64,000 bases of DNA from Erythrobacter neustonensis (GCF_001663175.1 NZ_CP016033.1:2542001-2606000), one strand, 5' to 3'; counted from the stretch's first letter, positions 26,886-36,427 are shown. Program-made: numbers and translations. Notes: generated by a model not told the origin, from the sequence alone.

Positions 26886-28742
26886 ATGCCCGAAATCCGC
26901 CGCCTCCCCTCCGATTTGGTCAATCGCATCGCCGCGGGCGAAGTGGTCGAACGGCCCGCAGCCGCGCTGAAGGAGCTGGTCGAGAACGCGATCGATGCCG
27001 GCGCGCAGCGAATCGGTGTGGTTCTGTGCGATGGCGGACTGCAGCGGATCGAAGTGGTCGACGATGGCTGCGGCATGGCGCCCGAGGCCATGGCGCTCGC
27101 GCTGGAACGGCACGCGACCTCGAAATTGCCCGAATCGCTGATTGGCGCGGAAGGTGCGATCGAGCTGGTGACGACACTGGGTTTCCGCGGCGAAGCCCTG
27201 CCCAGCATCGCCAGTGTCGCGCGGCTCACGATCGAAAGCCGCGAGCGGTCGGCAACCGATGGCTGGCGGCGCATCGTCGATCACGGCGCTGTCGTTGCCG
27301 ATGAACCAGCAGCGCTGCCGCCCGGAACGCGGGTCAGGGTGGAAGACCTTTTTGCCAGAGTGCCTGCGCGGCGCAAATTCCTGCGCACCGCGCGCAGCGA
27401 ATATGCTGCCTGCCTCGATGTCGTGCGGCGTCTGGCCATGGCGCGTCCCGACATCGGTTTCACGCTGGAAACCGCCACCGACAACGCCCGGCGCACCGTG
27501 CTGTCGCTTCAGCCGGGAGAAGCGCTGGACACCCGCGTCGCGCGGATCATCGCGCACGAACTCAAGGACAATTCGGTCCCGATCGAACTCGAGCGCGACA
27601 CCGTTCACGGCGTGATGCGCCTGACCGGGGTCGCGGGTCTGCCGACCTGGAACCGGGGCGTGGCCGATCATCAGTATCTGTTCGTCAACGGGCGGCCCGT
27701 GAAGGATCGCCTGCTGGTGGGCGCGGTGCGCGGCGCCTATGCCGATATGCTGGCGCGCGATCGCCATGCGGTGCTCGCGCTGTTTCTCGATCTGCCGCCT
27801 TCGGATGTCGACGTGAATGTACACCCGGCCAAGACTGAAGTGCGGTTTCGCGATTCGGCGGGTGTGCGCGGTTTCATCGTCAGCGGGCTGCGGCATGCGC
27901 TTGGCACAGGCGATCGGCGCAGCGCGCAAGGTCCCGACCGCGCAGCAATGGCGCGCTGGGTATCCGAGCCGGTCGCGCCATCATCCGCGCCGATTGCACC
28001 GCTGCTTGAAAACGTGTTCCTCAACCGCGATTGGAACGCGCCGCAACCACGCCTCGGCGAAGCCCGCACGTCGTGGGCCGCACCGCTCGCGCAGCCGCAG
28101 GGGCGCGCGGAAGAAGCCGTTCCGGTGCCCGCCGAAGCGCAGGCCTATCCGCTCGGGATTGCGCGGGGGCAGGTGGCCAACACCTATATCGTTGCCGAGG
28201 CTGCCGATGGGCTGGTTCTGGTGGATCAGCATGCGGCGCACGAACGGCTCGTGCTCGAACGGCTGCGGGCCGCGGGTGCGGAAGAAGCCAACCGCCGCAG
28301 CCAGGCGTTGCTGGTTCCCGATGTGGTCGAGATGGACGAGGTCGATTGCGACCGGCTCGAAGATGCGGCGGCTGGTTTCGCACGCTTCGGCTTGGCGATC
28401 GAGCGTTTCGGTCCATCGGCGATGCTGGTCCGTGCGCTACCTGCCGCGCTGCCCAATGCGGACAGCGGCGCATTGCTGCGCGATCTTGCCGACGACATCG
28501 CCAAGCATGGCAAGCAGGAGGACAGCGGCGCGCTGCTTCTTGCGGAACGGCTCGAACTGGTGCTCGCCACGATGGCCTGCCACGGATCGGTGCGGGCAGG
28601 GCGCACGCTCAGCGTTGCCGAAATGAACGCCCTGCTGCGCGAAATGGAGGCGACCCCGCGCTCGGGCCAATGCAATCACGGGCGGCCGACCTGGGTCAAA
28701 CTCGGCATGGACGATGTCGAGAAGCTGTTCGGTCGCCACTAG
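26886..28742 (+). CDS. mutL: DNA mismatch repair protein MutL
   Basis: Coordinates mismatch repair after MutS recognition. The 618-residue product has the GHKL ATPase domain with ELVENAIDAGA, VVDDGCGMAPEAM, RHATSK and TLGFRGEALPSIASV. A transducer domain contains NGRPVKDRLL and a Pro/Ala-rich linker follows. The C-terminal dimer domain carries DQHAAHERLVLE, which fits the MutL endonuclease motif DQHAx2Ex4E, so this MutL should nick DNA itself, as expected where MutH is absent. A GTG two codons upstream (26880) is an alternative start. Confidence 0.97.
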   Translation: MPEIRRLPSDLVNRIAAGEVVERPAAALKELVENAIDAGAQRIGVVLCDGGLQRIEVVDDGCGMAPEAMALALERHATSKLPESLIGAEGAIELVTTLGFRGEALPSIASVARLTIESRERSATDGWRRIVDHGAVVADEPAALPPGTRVRVEDLFARVPARRKFLRTARSEYAACLDVVRRLAMARPDIGFTLETATDNARRTVLSLQPGEALDTRVARIIAHELKDNSVPIELERDTVHGVMRLTGVAGLPTWNRGVADHQYLFVNGRPVKDRLLVGAVRGAYADMLARDRHAVLALFLDLPPSDVDVNVHPAKTEVRFRDSAGVRGFIVSGLRHALGTGDRRSAQGPDRAAMARWVSEPVAPSSAPIAPLLENVFLNRDWNAPQPRLGEARTSWAAPLAQPQGRAEEAVPVPAEAQAYPLGIARGQVANTYIVAEAADGLVLVDQHAAHERLVLERLRAAGAEEANRRSQALLVPDVVEMDEVDCDRLEDAAAGFARFGLAIERFGPSAMLVRALPAALPNADSGALLRDLADDIAKHGKQEDSGALLLAERLELVLATMACHGSVRAGRTLSVAEMNALLREMEATPRSGQCNHGRPTWVKLGMDDVEKLFGRH

Positions 28743-28753
28743 ATCGGCTTGGA

Positions 28754-29551
28754 TTACCGCGACGCAGCTTTGCGGGCATGCGCCTCGATATCGGGGATCG
28801 TGCGATAACGCGCGAGCACGAGGCTGAAGAGCCCGAAGGTCAAAAGGCCGATCGCGACCACGGTCAGCAGCCAGCCCGTTCCGGCAAGCGATGCGACCGC
28901 TTCGCCCAGCGTCTTCACATTGCCCGATCCTTCCTTGAAGAACCCGGTCTCGATCAGCGACCAACCGATGATGGTGAAGATGACCGCACGCGTGGCATAG
29001 CCGATCCGTCCGATCAGCTTGGTCTGCGACGGGGCAGCGGGCGAGATCTTGTCCATGAACTTCGCCGTGACCGCCTTTTCCGCCTGCGCGAATGCCGCAG
29101 CGAAAAAGCCGATGCCGAGGATGCCGATCACCGTGCCGCCAAGGCCGAAGGACAGCACACCCTGTGCCGCTTCGGCAGCGCCATTGCCGCCTCGGCCCGC
29201 ATCGCGTGTTGCGAACTGGTATGCTGTCCAAGCAAGCGCCAGATGGCCGACGCCGCTGCCGGCATGGCCGATCCGCTGCGCCCAGCCTTTGGCATCCGAA
29301 CCCTTGTGCTCGATATCGAAGGCGGGGGAGGCGAACCGGAACAGGGCATAGGCGGTGAGCCCGATCACCAGCACCCATAACAGCGCATTGCCGCCCGGGA
29401 TCGAATCGACGGTTTCGAATATTCCGGCAGTGCCCTGACTGATCTGGCCTAGCGCACCCAGCGCGATAAGCCCCAGCGTGATGTAAAGGATCGCACGGCT
29501 GAAATAGCCCACCCGAACCAGCGTTTCGATCTTCCCTGCCTGTCCCGTCAC
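28754..29551 (-). CDS. DUF1206 integral membrane protein
   Basis: The 265-residue protein has six hydrophobic segments arranged as three similar two-helix units, each opening with a motif like VGYFSRAILYITLG, IGHAGSGVGHLALAWT or IGYATRAVIFTIIG. This threefold internal repeat is the DUF1206 pattern. The start codon is GTG, supported by GGGAG eight bases upstream. It is convergent with mutL, 11 bases apart. Function unknown; probably an inner-membrane protein. Confidence 0.85.
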   Translation of the reverse strand: MTGQAGKIETLVRVGYFSRAILYITLGLIALGALGQISQGTAGIFETVDSIPGGNALLWVLVIGLTAYALFRFASPAFDIEHKGSDAKGWAQRIGHAGSGVGHLALAWTAYQFATRDAGRGGNGAAEAAQGVLSFGLGGTVIGILGIGFFAAAFAQAEKAVTAKFMDKISPAAPSQTKLIGRIGYATRAVIFTIIGWSLIETGFFKEGSGNVKTLGEAVASLAGTGWLLTVVAIGLLTFGLFSLVLARYRTIPDIEAHARKAASR

Positions 29552-29652
29552 TGCACCGCTCCCATGAATTTGTGGGACGCAAGAGCGTTCAGACAGGCAA
29601 CTTGTTCCCTTGGTGCCGCAAAGAACCGGCAGATGCCGCGCCAGACGCGAGC

Positions 29653-30858
29653 TTAACGGCGCAGTGCTGGTTTTACATCGTCCAGTTTGCCATCGGCATC
29701 GGCATCGACAGGCAGGCCCAGCACTGCGCGAAGCAGTGCCGCGACGGCGACGTTATCGAACACGGGCAAGGTTGCGCCGCGGGAGAATGCCGGGCCGCTC
29801 GCGACGAACAAGGAGAGCATTTCGGGATCGGCATTGTCATATCCGTGCGCGCCGCCCTTGACGGGATAGGCAGACGGTCCGGCAAGGATTGTCCAGCCAT
29901 TTTCCGCGATGCAGATGATTGCCGCGACCCGCGGGTTGCGTCCGTAATGCAGCCGCTCGGGCAAATCTTCCTTGCGCGTGCAGGTCATGTGTTCGTGCGG
30001 CACCAGCAGCGCGGCAGCGACGCGGTCGTCGGTGCCGGTGACAGGCTCGATCGCCGCATAAGGGCCGGTTTCGACCGCGATATAGCTCGCCCGGTCTATC
30101 AGTGTGTCGAGCTGGATCACACGGCTTTCATCGGTCGCGCGCATCCCGTGGTCGGCCACGATCACCAGATTGAGCGGCACGCGCATCGCTGCCGCGCCGT
30201 CGACCAGTTCGCCGATCCGCGCGTCCACCTCGGCCAGCGCGGCGTTGACTTCGGCGCTGTCGGGACCGAACCGGTGACCCGCCGTGTCGACCGTGTCGAA
30301 ATAGATCGTCGCGAATTGCGGACGGATCGCCGCCGGGCGCCGCAGCCAGTCGAGCAGCGTGTTGACCCGCTGCACATTGCCGATGTTCTGATCGAAGCGC
30401 ATCCAGTCGCGCGGACGCAGGTTGCCATAAGCCAGCTCGCTGCCCGGCCAGAACATCGTTGCCGTGCGAAGACCGGCACGTTCGGCCGCGATCCACACCG
30501 GCTCGGCCTCGCTCCACCAGAACGGGTCGAGCGCCTGCGTTGCATTGCCAAGGCTGAACATCACGCCCGGCCGGCGCGGGTCGATCATCGAATTCCCGAC
30601 GATCCCGTTGCGATCGGGCCGCTTGCCGGTGACGATGGCAAAATGATTGGGGAAGGTCTTGGTCGGAAAGCTCGGCCGCATCGGCCCGCTGGCGCCAGTC
30701 TTCGCAAGCCGGGCGATGCGCGGGGTAAGGCCGCGATCGATGTAATCGGCGCGAAACCCGTCGATCCCGACCAGAACCGTAACCGGCTGCGCTGCGGTTC
30801 TGGCCGACACGGCGGCCGGCACAAGCAGCAATGCTGCCACCATCATAAGGATACGCAT
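29653..30858 (-). CDS. NPP-type alkaline phosphatase-superfamily phosphodiesterase
   Basis: The 401-residue protein begins with a signal peptide (MRILMMVAALLLVPAAVSA), so it acts in the periplasm. The core matches ectonucleotide pyrophosphatase/phosphodiesterases: the first metal site VLVGIDGFRADY, the nucleophile threonine in SFPTKTFPNHFAIVTG, the second site FDTVDTAGHRFGP with metal-binding Asp and His, and VIVADHGM followed by the final histidine in KGGAHGYDN. Such enzymes hydrolyse nucleotide or lipid phosphodiesters; the substrate cannot be read from sequence. Stand-alone gene. Confidence 0.88.
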   Translation of the reverse strand: MRILMMVAALLLVPAAVSARTAAQPVTVLVGIDGFRADYIDRGLTPRIARLAKTGASGPMRPSFPTKTFPNHFAIVTGKRPDRNGIVGNSMIDPRRPGVMFSLGNATQALDPFWWSEAEPVWIAAERAGLRTATMFWPGSELAYGNLRPRDWMRFDQNIGNVQRVNTLLDWLRRPAAIRPQFATIYFDTVDTAGHRFGPDSAEVNAALAEVDARIGELVDGAAAMRVPLNLVIVADHGMRATDESRVIQLDTLIDRASYIAVETGPYAAIEPVTGTDDRVAAALLVPHEHMTCTRKEDLPERLHYGRNPRVAAIICIAENGWTILAGPSAYPVKGGAHGYDNADPEMLSLFVASGPAFSRGATLPVFDNVAVAALLRAVLGLPVDADADGKLDDVKPALRR

Positions 30859-30897
30859 GAGCTGGCCTTTACCGGATTGCCGCTGCCATGAAAGCGA

Positions 30898-31998
30898 TCA
30901 GACGTTGAACTTGAACATCAGGATGTCGCCGTCTTGGACGACGTATTCCTTGCCTTCCTGCCGCAGCTTGCCTGCTTCCTTCCCGCCCGCTTCGCCGCCG
31001 AGGGCGACGTAATCGTCGAAGGCGATGGTTTCGGCCCGGATGAAGCCGCGTTCGAAATCGGAATGGATCTCGCCCGCTGCCTGCGGCGCCTTTGCGCCAT
31101 CGGGGAAGGTCCATGCGCGGGCTTCCTTGGGGCCGCAGGTGAAGAAGGTCTTGAGGCCCAGCAGCTTGTATCCGGCGCGGATGACGCGCGCGAGACCGCT
31201 TTCGGTGAGGCCCAGCGCTTCGAGAAATTCGCCGCGGTCCTCGACCGGCATCGTCACCAAATCGGCTTCGATCGCAGCGGAGACAACCACAGCTTGCGCG
31301 CCTTCTGCCGCGGCCTTGGCAAAGACTCTGGCAGAAAGTTCGTTGCCCTCGGCGGCGTCCTCTTCGGCGACGTTACAGACGTAGAGCACGGGCTTCGCGG
31401 TAAGCAGCTGCGCCTGACGGAACAGACGCGCTTCTTCCTCGTCATTGGGAACGGTGAGGCGGGCAGGCTTGCCCTCGCGCAACAGATCAAGCGCCTGACC
31501 AAGCACGCTGGCCATCGCCTTGGCCTCCTTGTCCCCGGCCGCCCCGCGCTTGGCCGCAGCCGGCACGCGCTTTTCGAGGCTTTCGAGGTCGGACAGCATC
31601 AGTTCGGTCTCGACCACTTCGGCATCGGCAATCGGATCGACCTTGTTCGCGACATGCTGGATATCGCCGTCTTCGAAGCAGCGCAGCACGTGGACGATGG
31701 CGTCGACTTCGCGGATATTGCCGAGGAACTGGTTGCCGAGGCCTTCGCCCTTGCTCGCGCCCTTCACGAGACCCGCAATGTCGACAAAGCCGAGCTGCGT
31801 CTCGATGATCTTGGCGCTCTTGGCGATAGCGGCAATCTGCTGGAGCCGGTCATCGGGCACGGCAACCTGCCCCACATTCGGTTCGATCGTGCAGAAGGGA
31901 TAGTTGGCCGCTTGCGCAGCCTGCGTCTCGGTGAGCGCATTGAACAAGGTGGATTTGCCCACATTGGGCAGGCCGACGATCCCGCAACGGAAACCCAT
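30898..31998 (-). CDS. ychF: Redox-regulated ATPase/GTPase YchF (OLA1 family)
   Basis: 366-residue translation-associated P-loop NTPase. It starts MGFRCGIVGLPNVGKSTLFN, the family's canonical N-terminus. The G1 loop is GLPNVGKST, followed by switch motif FVDIAGLVKGASKGEGLGN. A coiled-coil insert (LSDLESLEKRVPAAAKRGA) and the C-terminal TGS domain (FFTCGPKEARAWTFPDGAKA to the end DILMFKFNV) complete it. It is usually linked to rplY and pth in alphaproteobacteria; two extra genes intervene here. Confidence 0.97.
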   Translation of the reverse strand: MGFRCGIVGLPNVGKSTLFNALTETQAAQAANYPFCTIEPNVGQVAVPDDRLQQIAAIAKSAKIIETQLGFVDIAGLVKGASKGEGLGNQFLGNIREVDAIVHVLRCFEDGDIQHVANKVDPIADAEVVETELMLSDLESLEKRVPAAAKRGAAGDKEAKAMASVLGQALDLLREGKPARLTVPNDEEEARLFRQAQLLTAKPVLYVCNVAEEDAAEGNELSARVFAKAAAEGAQAVVVSAAIEADLVTMPVEDRGEFLEALGLTESGLARVIRAGYKLLGLKTFFTCGPKEARAWTFPDGAKAPQAAGEIHSDFERGFIRAETIAFDDYVALGGEAGGKEAGKLRQEGKEYVVQDGDILMFKFNV

Positions 31999-32078
31999 GA
32001 TGATTGTGCCTTGGCTATCTGGAAAGCGCAGGCCCTTAGCGCCGGATCGCCGCGATGACCAGTGGGGTGAGGCCGTCG

Positions 32079-32585
32079 TCAGCCAAGGCCGTTGTCGCGG
32101 CGCCAAGCGGCAAGCCGGGCAGGGCTGGTCAGACGCACCAGCGTGCCGCTGAACTGTGACAAGGCCGCCTCGGTGCGCAGGCGTGGGCCGGAATTCCAGT
32201 TCATCACATACCAGAAGAAGCCTACATCGAAGCGTTCGGGGCAATCGTCGGGCATGTCAGGGCGCGAGGTGCCGCGCAGGGTGACAATCCGCCGCACCAG
32301 TCGCCACAGGCAAAGGGTAACGGGAAAATCGAGATAGATCACGGTGTCTGCCCGCGCGAGCCGAGGGCCGAGCGTGCTACCGTAATTGCCTTCGATCAGC
32401 CAGCGATCCTGCGCGACAATTTCGTCAAGCCTTGCCGAGAGCTGCGCCTTGTCGGTTTCGAACCAACCGGGCTGCCAGCCGAGCCTGTCCATGTGCACGA
32501 GCGGCAATCCGAGGCTCGGCGCAAGCTCTCGCGCCAGCGTGCTCTTGCCTGCTCCGCACGGGCCGATGATGAGGACGCGGCGCAT
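32079..32585 (-). CDS. Adenylate-kinase-like P-loop protein
   Basis: The 168-residue protein has a Walker A motif at the start (RRVLIIGPCGAGKSTLAREL), the segment LGLPLVHMDRLGWQPGW and a lid-like part with DRWLIEGNYGSTLGPRLARA. This is the pattern of small kinase-like proteins annotated as AAA family or FlaR-type topology modulators. The start is chosen 14 codons inside the longest frame because Walker A then lies at the usual distance. Substrate unknown. Confidence 0.8.
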   Translation of the reverse strand: MRRVLIIGPCGAGKSTLARELAPSLGLPLVHMDRLGWQPGWFETDKAQLSARLDEIVAQDRWLIEGNYGSTLGPRLARADTVIYLDFPVTLCLWRLVRRIVTLRGTSRPDMPDDCPERFDVGFFWYVMNWNSGPRLRTEAALSQFSGTLVRLTSPARLAAWRRDNGLG

Positions 32586-32658
32586 GGCTACAGTTTCCCG
32601 CAAGCTTGGGCCAAGTGCAATGCGCAAAGTCAGGCGCAGGGGTAGGGTGCGCGAAGCT

Positions 32659-32889
32659 TCAGGACTTGGGCGTATCCTTGCGGCGGCGCTTGGCCAGCAG
32701 GATTGCTGCGGCGCCGGCGCCGAACAGCGCGGCCATCGCCGGTTCGGGAACCGCCGTGCCGCCCGAGGAGGTCCCGCCGGAAGTTCCGGTGGGCTCGGTC
32801 GGGGTTTCTTTCATGGCATGGGCGGGAACAGCGACCGATGCGGCCGCCATCATGATTGCAAGCGATCCGGAAAACAGCGTGCGGGTCAT
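32659..32889 (-). CDS. Very short PEP-CTERM sorting-signal protein
   Basis: 76 residues: a signal peptide (SLAIMMAAASVAVPAHA), a 25-residue Thr/Gly/Ser-rich mature segment (PTEPTGTSGGTSSGGTA), then the PEP-CTERM tripartite signal VPEPAMAALFGAGAAAILLA followed by KRRRKD. PEP-CTERM proteins are cut and attached by an exosortase, often linked to exopolysaccharide or biofilm. Almost nothing remains after processing at both ends. It is placed between pth and the kinase-like gene, interrupting a conserved neighbourhood. Confidence 0.8.
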   Translation of the reverse strand: MTRTLFSGSLAIMMAAASVAVPAHAMKETPTEPTGTSGGTSSGGTAVPEPAMAALFGAGAAAILLAKRRRKDTPKS

Positions 32890-33022
32890 CGTCTGCCTCT
32901 TCGAGAGTTGCAGCCGGCAAGATCATCCTGACGGCGAGACCCCGGTTGTAACGCACAATCGGACGCGTTTCCCGCGGCCTGTCAGAGATGTTGCGAAATG
33001 AAACAGAATGGCGAACGCGCCG

Positions 33023-33604
33023 TTAACCCTGCATCCGCAGCGCGACATCGTTCATGAAGCGAACGTCATCACCCTTGGCCAGCCATTCGGCTTCGGCACC
33101 CATCGCACCCAGCATTTCGGCAAGGTCGTCGCCTTCATCCTTGGCAAAATTGCCCAGCACATGGCCGGTGACGCGGTCCTTGTGTCCGGGATGGCCGATG
33201 CCGAGCCTGATCCGGCGATAGTCGGGTGCGCCGAGGCTGGCGCAATGCTGGTCGATCGATCGCAGGCCATTGTGCCCGGCGTGCCCGCCGCCCTGCTTCA
33301 CCTTGACCTTGAAGGGGGCAAGGTCGAGTTCGTCGTGGAACACGGTCAACACATCGGTGCCCAGCTTGTAGAACCGCAGCGCCTCACCGACACTGCGCCC
33401 GCTTTCGTTCATGAAGGTGGCGGGCTTGAGCAGCAGCACTTTCTGGCTGCCGATGCGCCCCTCCTGCGCCCATCCGCTGAATTTCGTCTGCACCGGGCCG
33501 AAGCTGTGCATGTCGGCGATAACGTCGAGCGCCATGAAGCCGACATTGTGCCGGTGCAGCGCATAGCGCGGTCCGGGATTTCCGAGGCCGACCCAGATTT
33601 GCAT
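33023..33604 (-). CDS. pth: Peptidyl-tRNA hydrolase
   Basis: Recycles tRNA from stalled peptidyl-tRNA. The 193-residue product starts MQIWVGLGNPGPRYALHRHN, where the histidine of HNVGF is catalytic. LKPATFMNESGRSVGEAL and FHDELDLAPFKVKVKQGGGHAGHNGLRS are intact. A GTG immediately upstream of the ATG is an alternative start. It follows rplY in the same direction, but a strong terminator lies between them. Confidence 0.97.
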   Translation of the reverse strand: MQIWVGLGNPGPRYALHRHNVGFMALDVIADMHSFGPVQTKFSGWAQEGRIGSQKVLLLKPATFMNESGRSVGEALRFYKLGTDVLTVFHDELDLAPFKVKVKQGGGHAGHNGLRSIDQHCASLGAPDYRRIRLGIGHPGHKDRVTGHVLGNFAKDEGDDLAEMLGAMGAEAEWLAKGDDVRFMNDVALRMQG

Positions 33605-33644
33605 CACATGCTCCTATGGCGCAGCCTCTACGGCACGGCAGCCC

Positions 33645-33681
33645 AAAACGAAACGCCGGACTTCCTGCGAAGCCCGGCGTT
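33645..33681 (-). terminator. Terminator between rplY and pth
   Basis: On the minus strand AACGCCGGGCTTC pairs with GAAGTCCGGCGTT (12 pairs plus one G-T) across a 4-base loop and is followed by TCGTTTT. It lies about 25 bases past the rplY stop and should separate rplY output from pth. Confidence 0.85.
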
Positions 33682-33706
33682 CGAAAATCGTCGCAGAGGC
33701 GAGCGC

Positions 33707-34327
33707 TTATTCGGCGCCAGCCGCTTCGGCGTCGTCCGCGTCGCCTTCGCTGCTCTTCAGCGCCGAGGGGGCGACGATGGTGGCGATGGTGAAGTCGCGA
33801 TCGGTGATCGCGCTGCTGACCTTGCTGGGCAGCTTCACTTCGCTGATGTGGATCGAATCGCCGACATCCTTGCCGGTGACGTCGATCTCGATCTGGTCAG
33901 GGATCGCGTTGTTCGGGCACACGAGCTCAAGCTCGTGACGCACGACATTGAGAACGCCGCCCTTCTTGAGGCCGGGCGAAGCGTCTTCGTTGGTGAACAC
34001 CACGGGCACCTGCACGGTGACTTCCGAATTGCCCGAGAGGCGCAGGAAATCGACGTGGACCGGGCGGTCGGTCACCGGGTGGAACGCGACATCCTTGGGC
34101 AGCGTGCGAACGGTCTTGCCATCGATCTCGATGTTGACGATCGAATTCATGAAGTGACCGGTGCCGAGTTGGCGAACCAGTTCCTTCTGTTCGACGTGGA
34201 TCATGACAGGTTCTTCCTTGCCGCCATAAATGACAGCAGGTGTCCGACCATCGCGACGAAGTGCACGGGAGGCTCCCTTGCCAGCCCGTTCGCGCGATTC
34301 AGCCGGCAGGGTAAGAGTCTCGCTCAT
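33707..34327 (-). CDS. rplY: 50S ribosomal protein L25 (CTC type)
   Basis: 206-residue 5S-rRNA-binding ribosomal protein with the long two-domain form. The N-terminal L25 domain spans about residues 1-90 ([21 protein letters not shown]). The C-terminal beta domain ([40 protein letters not shown]) is followed by an acidic Ala/Glu/Asp tail. The start at [10 protein letters not shown] is preferred to an ATG seven codons upstream. The CTC form is associated with general stress in some bacteria. Confidence 0.96.
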   Translation of the reverse strand: MSETLTLPAESRERAGKGASRALRRDGRTPAVIYGGKEEPVMIHVEQKELVRQLGTGHFMNSIVNIEIDGKTVRTLPKDVAFHPVTDRPVHVDFLRLSGNSEVTVQVPVVFTNEDASPGLKKGGVLNVVRHELELVCPNNAIPDQIEIDVTGKDVGDSIHISEVKLPSKVSSAITDRDFTIATIVAPSALKSSEGDADDAEAAGAE

Positions 34328-34461
34328 ACGAATGCCTTTCGAATGCATGTTTGAAAAATAACCATCCGGTGCAAGCCGCCTCCAGGGATGACCGGGAATG
34401 CACCGAAGCGCGGGCCCTTAGAGGCAGATCGCGCGATTGGCAACCGGTTTGCCGTAGCGCC

Positions 34462-35406
34462 TCAGCGCTGTTCGATGCGCCGGACGCGGTAGCCTTGCGC
34501 CGCAAGCAGCGCGGCGAGGCCGTCGGGCCCGACCAGATGCGCCGCGCCAACTGCGATCAGCGGGCGGGGCTCGGTGCGCAGCACCGGCAACAAGGCCGCA
34601 GCCCAGCGGCGATTGCGCGCCGTCAACAACGCCTCGCGAAGATCAGGATCAGCCAGAATGCCTTCGCGCGAGGCGGTTTCGATCGCTTCCGCATCGCCCG
34701 CAGCCCAAGCCCGTTGCAACCGTTCGGGATCCTTGTCCGCCGCGGCGCTTTCGGCAATCACCGCAGCCAGCATGGTGCGTTGCCGGGCTTCGGGCAGGCG
34801 GTCGAATATCGCGAGCTGCCCGGCTGCGCCTTCAAGCTCGGAAACGCGGCGATCGGCAAAATCATTGATCAGCGCTCGATCGACCCCGTTGGCCGGGTCG
34901 CCCGCCGCATCGACCCGTGCGAGCGCGAGGGCAACTGCCCAGGTTTCGGTCGAGGCAAAATCCTCGTCGCTGAGGCCGCCGCGGTGCATCAGCGCGGCAA
35001 GCGGCGCGCGCTGGGCGGCGGGCACCCGATCGGCGAGCGCGGGCAGGGAGGGGCTGGTGGCAAGCTGCGCAAACGTCGTGCCCAGTGCCGCCGTGTCGCC
35101 GAGCGTTGCAACCTCGACCACCAGCACATCGGCCTCGTCGATCGCGCGCTGGACTGCCGCAGTCCGCCAGTCGATGCCATCGGGAAGGGCGTGGATGGTT
35201 CCCACCATCCAGCCCTCCACCGTGCCATCGGCCGCAGCAAGTTCATAGAGCAGCGGTGCGGGCGGGTCGCGGTCCGCGTCTGCCTCGCTGCGCCCGTCGC
35301 TGCACCCGGACAGGCCAAGCACCAGTGCGGGGATGATGAGCGCGGCGATCCAGCGCCGCAGCCGGGCACCTGCCGGGGGGTGCCGTGATCTGCCGGGAAT
35401 GGCCAT
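34462..35406 (-). CDS. TraB/GumN-family putative lipoprotein
   Basis: The 314-residue protein starts MAIPGRSRHPPAG, with a hydrophobic signal near residues 25-42 ending LSGCSDG, a lipobox-like cysteine. The mature part matches TraB/GumN: GWMVGTIHALPDGIDW at the start and LIAVGAAHLVGPDGLAALLA near the end, the two conserved histidine-containing motifs. Members resemble Tiki-type metalloproteases, but activity in bacteria is not settled. It follows a second GumN gene 13 bases downstream of that gene's stop, and the two are tandem duplicates. Confidence 0.85.
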   Translation of the reverse strand: MAIPGRSRHPPAGARLRRWIAALIIPALVLGLSGCSDGRSEADADRDPPAPLLYELAAADGTVEGWMVGTIHALPDGIDWRTAAVQRAIDEADVLVVEVATLGDTAALGTTFAQLATSPSLPALADRVPAAQRAPLAALMHRGGLSDEDFASTETWAVALALARVDAAGDPANGVDRALINDFADRRVSELEGAAGQLAIFDRLPEARQRTMLAAVIAESAAADKDPERLQRAWAAGDAEAIETASREGILADPDLREALLTARNRRWAAALLPVLRTEPRPLIAVGAAHLVGPDGLAALLAAQGYRVRRIEQR

Positions 35407-35419
35407 GATGCCGTGCCCC

Positions 35420-36427
35420 TTACTTGACCCGCGTGGTCTCGATCCGCTTCTTGGCAAGGTAATCCTGCACGCTCCGCTCACCCGCCAGATGGCCTGCGCC
35501 GACCGCAACGAACACGGTGCCCGGCGTTTCCAGACGCTTGCCGATCCACTCGGCCCAATTGGCGTTGCGATTGTAGAGCAGGGCTTCGGCGACCTTGGGA
35601 TCATCGAGGCCTTCGTTCATCACCTCGGCAAGTGCCTCCGGCTCACCCTTGACCCATGCGGACACCATGCGGTCGATCATCGCCTTGCCTTCGTCCATGC
35701 TGGTGGCGGCCTCCATCATGAAGGCGATCTGCGCATCCTGCGGCATCCCATCGAAGATGCCGAGCTGGAACGCGGCGGTTTCAAGCGCGTCCTTCTGCTT
35801 GTCGCCCGTCTTGGTGAGCAGCACCTTTTCCGTGCCGCTGGCAAGATCATAACCCTGCAACGTGAGCGGCAGGATCGACAGCGTCAGGCCGACCATCCAG
35901 GGCTTCATGCGATCGAACTGAGCAGCCAGCGCATCGGCGGGTTTCGGCACCAGGCCTTTGGCCTTGGCATCCTCGTATCCGGCGCGCGCCTCGGCCGGGA
36001 GCGCGGCGAGCTGCTGGGCTTCGATGCGCGGGCCAAGGTCTGCGAGTGCGGCTTCGTATTGCTGCTTCTGCTCACCGGTCAGGAGGCTGCGCAGTGTGGT
36101 GCCTTCGGGCAGCACGCCCAGCGTCTGGGACAGCTGCGCCATCTGCGCCTCGCTGGCGGGATCCATCGGGATTTCGGTCACCAGCGTGTCGGAGGCCTCG
36201 AACGCTTTGGCGATCGTGGGCGTGTACCACACGACATCCTTGGGCAGCACATGGACCGTGCCGAAAAGGTAAATCGTGGTGTCCTCGTCGGCGACCTTCC
36301 ACAGGGCAGGGCCCCTGCCTGCGGGGGCTGTCGCCGCCGCATCCGTCCCGGCTTCGGCTGCGGCGGGATGCGCGCCGAACAGCGCAAGCGGCAGGGCGGT
36401 GATCGAAAGCAGGGTGCGCAGTGTCAT
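35420..36427 (-). CDS. TraB/GumN-family secreted protein
   Basis: The 335-residue protein has a signal peptide (LLSITALPLALFGAHPAAAEA), then the GumN domain: YLFGTVHVLPKDVVWYTPTI near residue 55 and TVFVAVGAGHLAGERSVQDY near the C-terminus. The central helical region contains SLLTGEQKQQYEAAL. It pairs with the downstream paralogue in one transcription unit. The two proteins are clearly diverged from one another, so the duplication is old. Substrate unknown. Confidence 0.88.
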   Translation of the reverse strand: MTLRTLLSITALPLALFGAHPAAAEAGTDAAATAPAGRGPALWKVADEDTTIYLFGTVHVLPKDVVWYTPTIAKAFEASDTLVTEIPMDPASEAQMAQLSQTLGVLPEGTTLRSLLTGEQKQQYEAALADLGPRIEAQQLAALPAEARAGYEDAKAKGLVPKPADALAAQFDRMKPWMVGLTLSILPLTLQGYDLASGTEKVLLTKTGDKQKDALETAAFQLGIFDGMPQDAQIAFMMEAATSMDEGKAMIDRMVSAWVKGEPEALAEVMNEGLDDPKVAEALLYNRNANWAEWIGKRLETPGTVFVAVGAGHLAGERSVQDYLAKKRIETTRVK

